The notes beneath the pieces are model-generated. The model ran no database searches. It was not told the origin of the DNA and worked only from the letters and a program-made list of their open reading frames with translations. The translations under genes and the position numbers were made by a program. From Myrmaecium sp. VS I D KN 1 (Eukaryota; Ascomycota; Dothideomycetes; Valsariales; Valsariaceae): 64,000 nt of DNA. This document shows, in pieces, positions 63,134 through 64,000 of this stretch (position 1 is its first letter; each line of letters opens with the position of its first letter). Location: NCBI GenBank assembly GCA_019775845.1, contig JADQAV010000015.1, positions 1,178,001 through 1,242,000 of the forward strand. Reading direction: 5' to 3'.

Positions 63134-64000
63134 CTACTGCTCGCCCTCCATCACCTGCGCGGCTTGCTCGCCCATGCCGAGGTCGAGGACTTCCCAGCCA
63201 TCTTCGGCCTTGACGAAGTCTTTCTTCTCGCCCAGGATGGCAAGATTGCCCTTCTTCACTCCGCCAACGAGGTACTTGTCGGCGACTTCCTTGACCTGCT
63301 CGGCAGTGACGTCGAGAAGTTGCTCCCGTCGCTTCTGCTGCATGTCTTCATCGACGCCGGACAGGAAGCGCGTCATGCCCTCTGCGCTGACGCTCTGCGG
63401 AGCGTCGAGAGCTTGGAACACACTGAGCTTGGCTTCTTCAATATCCCGGGCGGTCCACTGCTTCTCACGAGCCCACACGCCGGATTCGTCGATGATTTTG
63501 ATCGTGTTCTGGGGGTTTGGATCACGGTAACTGTAGAAGCCGAAGTTGCCGCCGAGGCCTTGGGAATAGGCTCCGCCACCGTACGCCCCACCCTTCTCTC
63601 GGATTTCGTGGTGAAGGTGCTTATGCGTGAGGAGCTGAGCCAGGACTTGGAGTGGTGCTCCATGCGCATGAACGTAGGGAACAGTGGGAATTGCAAGGGA
63701 GGAGTAGTAGACTTGGTAAGGGAGGGGGAAGAAGGACTTTGAGTTGCGAGGATAGGCGTGTTTGGGTCCACCGAGTGATGGAATGGACGTGCTGGAGGCT
63801 ACTGTGGAAAGGAATTTGGAAAGAGCCGACTCATTGACTGCGGAGCTCTCGCTACCGCAGGTCAGCGCAACACGCAGTGAGCTGCTATTCGAAATGACAA
63901 AGGATTGGATGGCCTTCATCTTGCGGATTGCATCCTCGATCGGCTCAGTCGATGAACTGGAAGCTAGCTGGGCGATCAGCTTCACTTGAGTGAGACCCGA
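63134..64000 (-). CDS. CYM1: mitochondrial presequence protease Cym1/PreP, C-terminal part (5' part outside window)
   Basis: M16C metallopeptidase that degrades cleaved presequences in the mitochondrial matrix. The window holds the last 288 codons in one exon, open to the right edge; the catalytic HxxEH domain lies outside. Visible features are HKHLHHEIREKGGAYGGGA (the conserved Arg/Tyr region of the C-terminal half that contacts substrate), LGGNFGFYSYRDPNPQNTI, ARDIEEAKLSVFQALDAPQS, the helix RFLSGVDEDMQQKRREQLLD and VKKGNLAILGEKKDF near the end. The stop is TAG at 63134-63136. Sequence at 63985-64000 may be exon or intron end (CACTCAAG), which cannot be decided here. Confidence 0.9.
   Translation of the reverse strand, partial: SGLTQVKLIAQLASSSSTEPIEDAIRKMKAIQSFVISNSSSLRVALTCGSESSAVNESALSKFLSTVASSTSIPSLGGPKHAYPRNSKSFFPLPYQVYYSSLAIPTVPYVHAHGAPLQVLAQLLTHKHLHHEIREKGGAYGGGAYSQGLGGNFGFYSYRDPNPQNTIKIIDESGVWAREKQWTARDIEEAKLSVFQALDAPQSVSAEGMTRFLSGVDEDMQQKRREQLLDVTAEQVKEVADKYLVGGVKKGNLAILGEKKDFVKAEDGWEVLDLGMGEQAAQVMEGEQ

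Noticed and set aside
1-64000. tRNA, rRNA, CRISPR, transposons, viral relics
   Set aside because: I looked for tRNA B-box-like GGTTCGA, 5S-like starts, terminal inverted or long direct repeats and reverse-transcriptase or integrase motifs, and saw none.

Overview
This 64 kb window is nuclear chromosomal DNA of a filamentous ascomycete (Pezizomycotina). The evidence is many short GT-AG introns (about 48-150 bp, often with a CTAAC-type branch site), fungal housekeeping genes on both strands, and a secreted alpha-factor-like mating pheromone precursor. The pheromone core (FC-S/Y-LPG-E/Q-IC) is closest in style to the WCxLPGQxC peptides I recall from Eurotiomycetes, but I cannot place the class. 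I see no tRNA, rRNA, transposon, viral relic or CRISPR.

Left part (1-30 kb): C-terminal end of a RhoGAP protein (+); a HIRAN-SNF2-RING Rad5/HLTF-like ATPase (+) with one in-frame TAG before the HIRAN domain; a four-helix MARVEL-like membrane protein (-); a C2H2 zinc-finger factor with a C-terminal coiled coil (-); a gene-poor stretch of about 8 kb (10.3-18.35 kb) holding only one tentative spliced gene; the splicing factor Spp2 (-); a germinal-centre (Ste20-type) kinase of the Nak1/POD-6/Kic1 type (-); and a large conserved fungal protein of unknown function (-).

Middle part (30-46 kb): a proline-rich protein of unknown function (-), CDC6 (+), the proteasome beta subunit PRE1 (-) whose ATG is split by an intron, RRP9 (+), geranylgeranyltransferase-I beta CDC43 (-), an F-BAR/DEP/RhoGAP protein (+), and the pheromone precursor (-), which carries two different peptides, two copies each.

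Right part (46-64 kb): mitochondrial methionyl-tRNA synthetase MSM1 (+), the NatB auxiliary subunit MDM20/NAA25 (-, seven exons), a small four-exon COX23 gene (-), an Fe(II)/2-oxoglutarate dioxygenase (+), a large Psh1-like RING protein (+), and the C-terminal half or less of the mitochondrial presequence protease CYM1 (-), cut by the right edge.

There is no obvious biosynthetic cluster. A loose theme is Rho/Cdc42 polarity: two RhoGAPs, the GGTase-I subunit that prenylates Rho proteins, and a polarity-type GCK kinase. Several genes are visible only after splicing (COX23, PRE1, the proline-rich gene, CDC43 exon 2), so intron boundaries were worked out by eye and are given in each entry.
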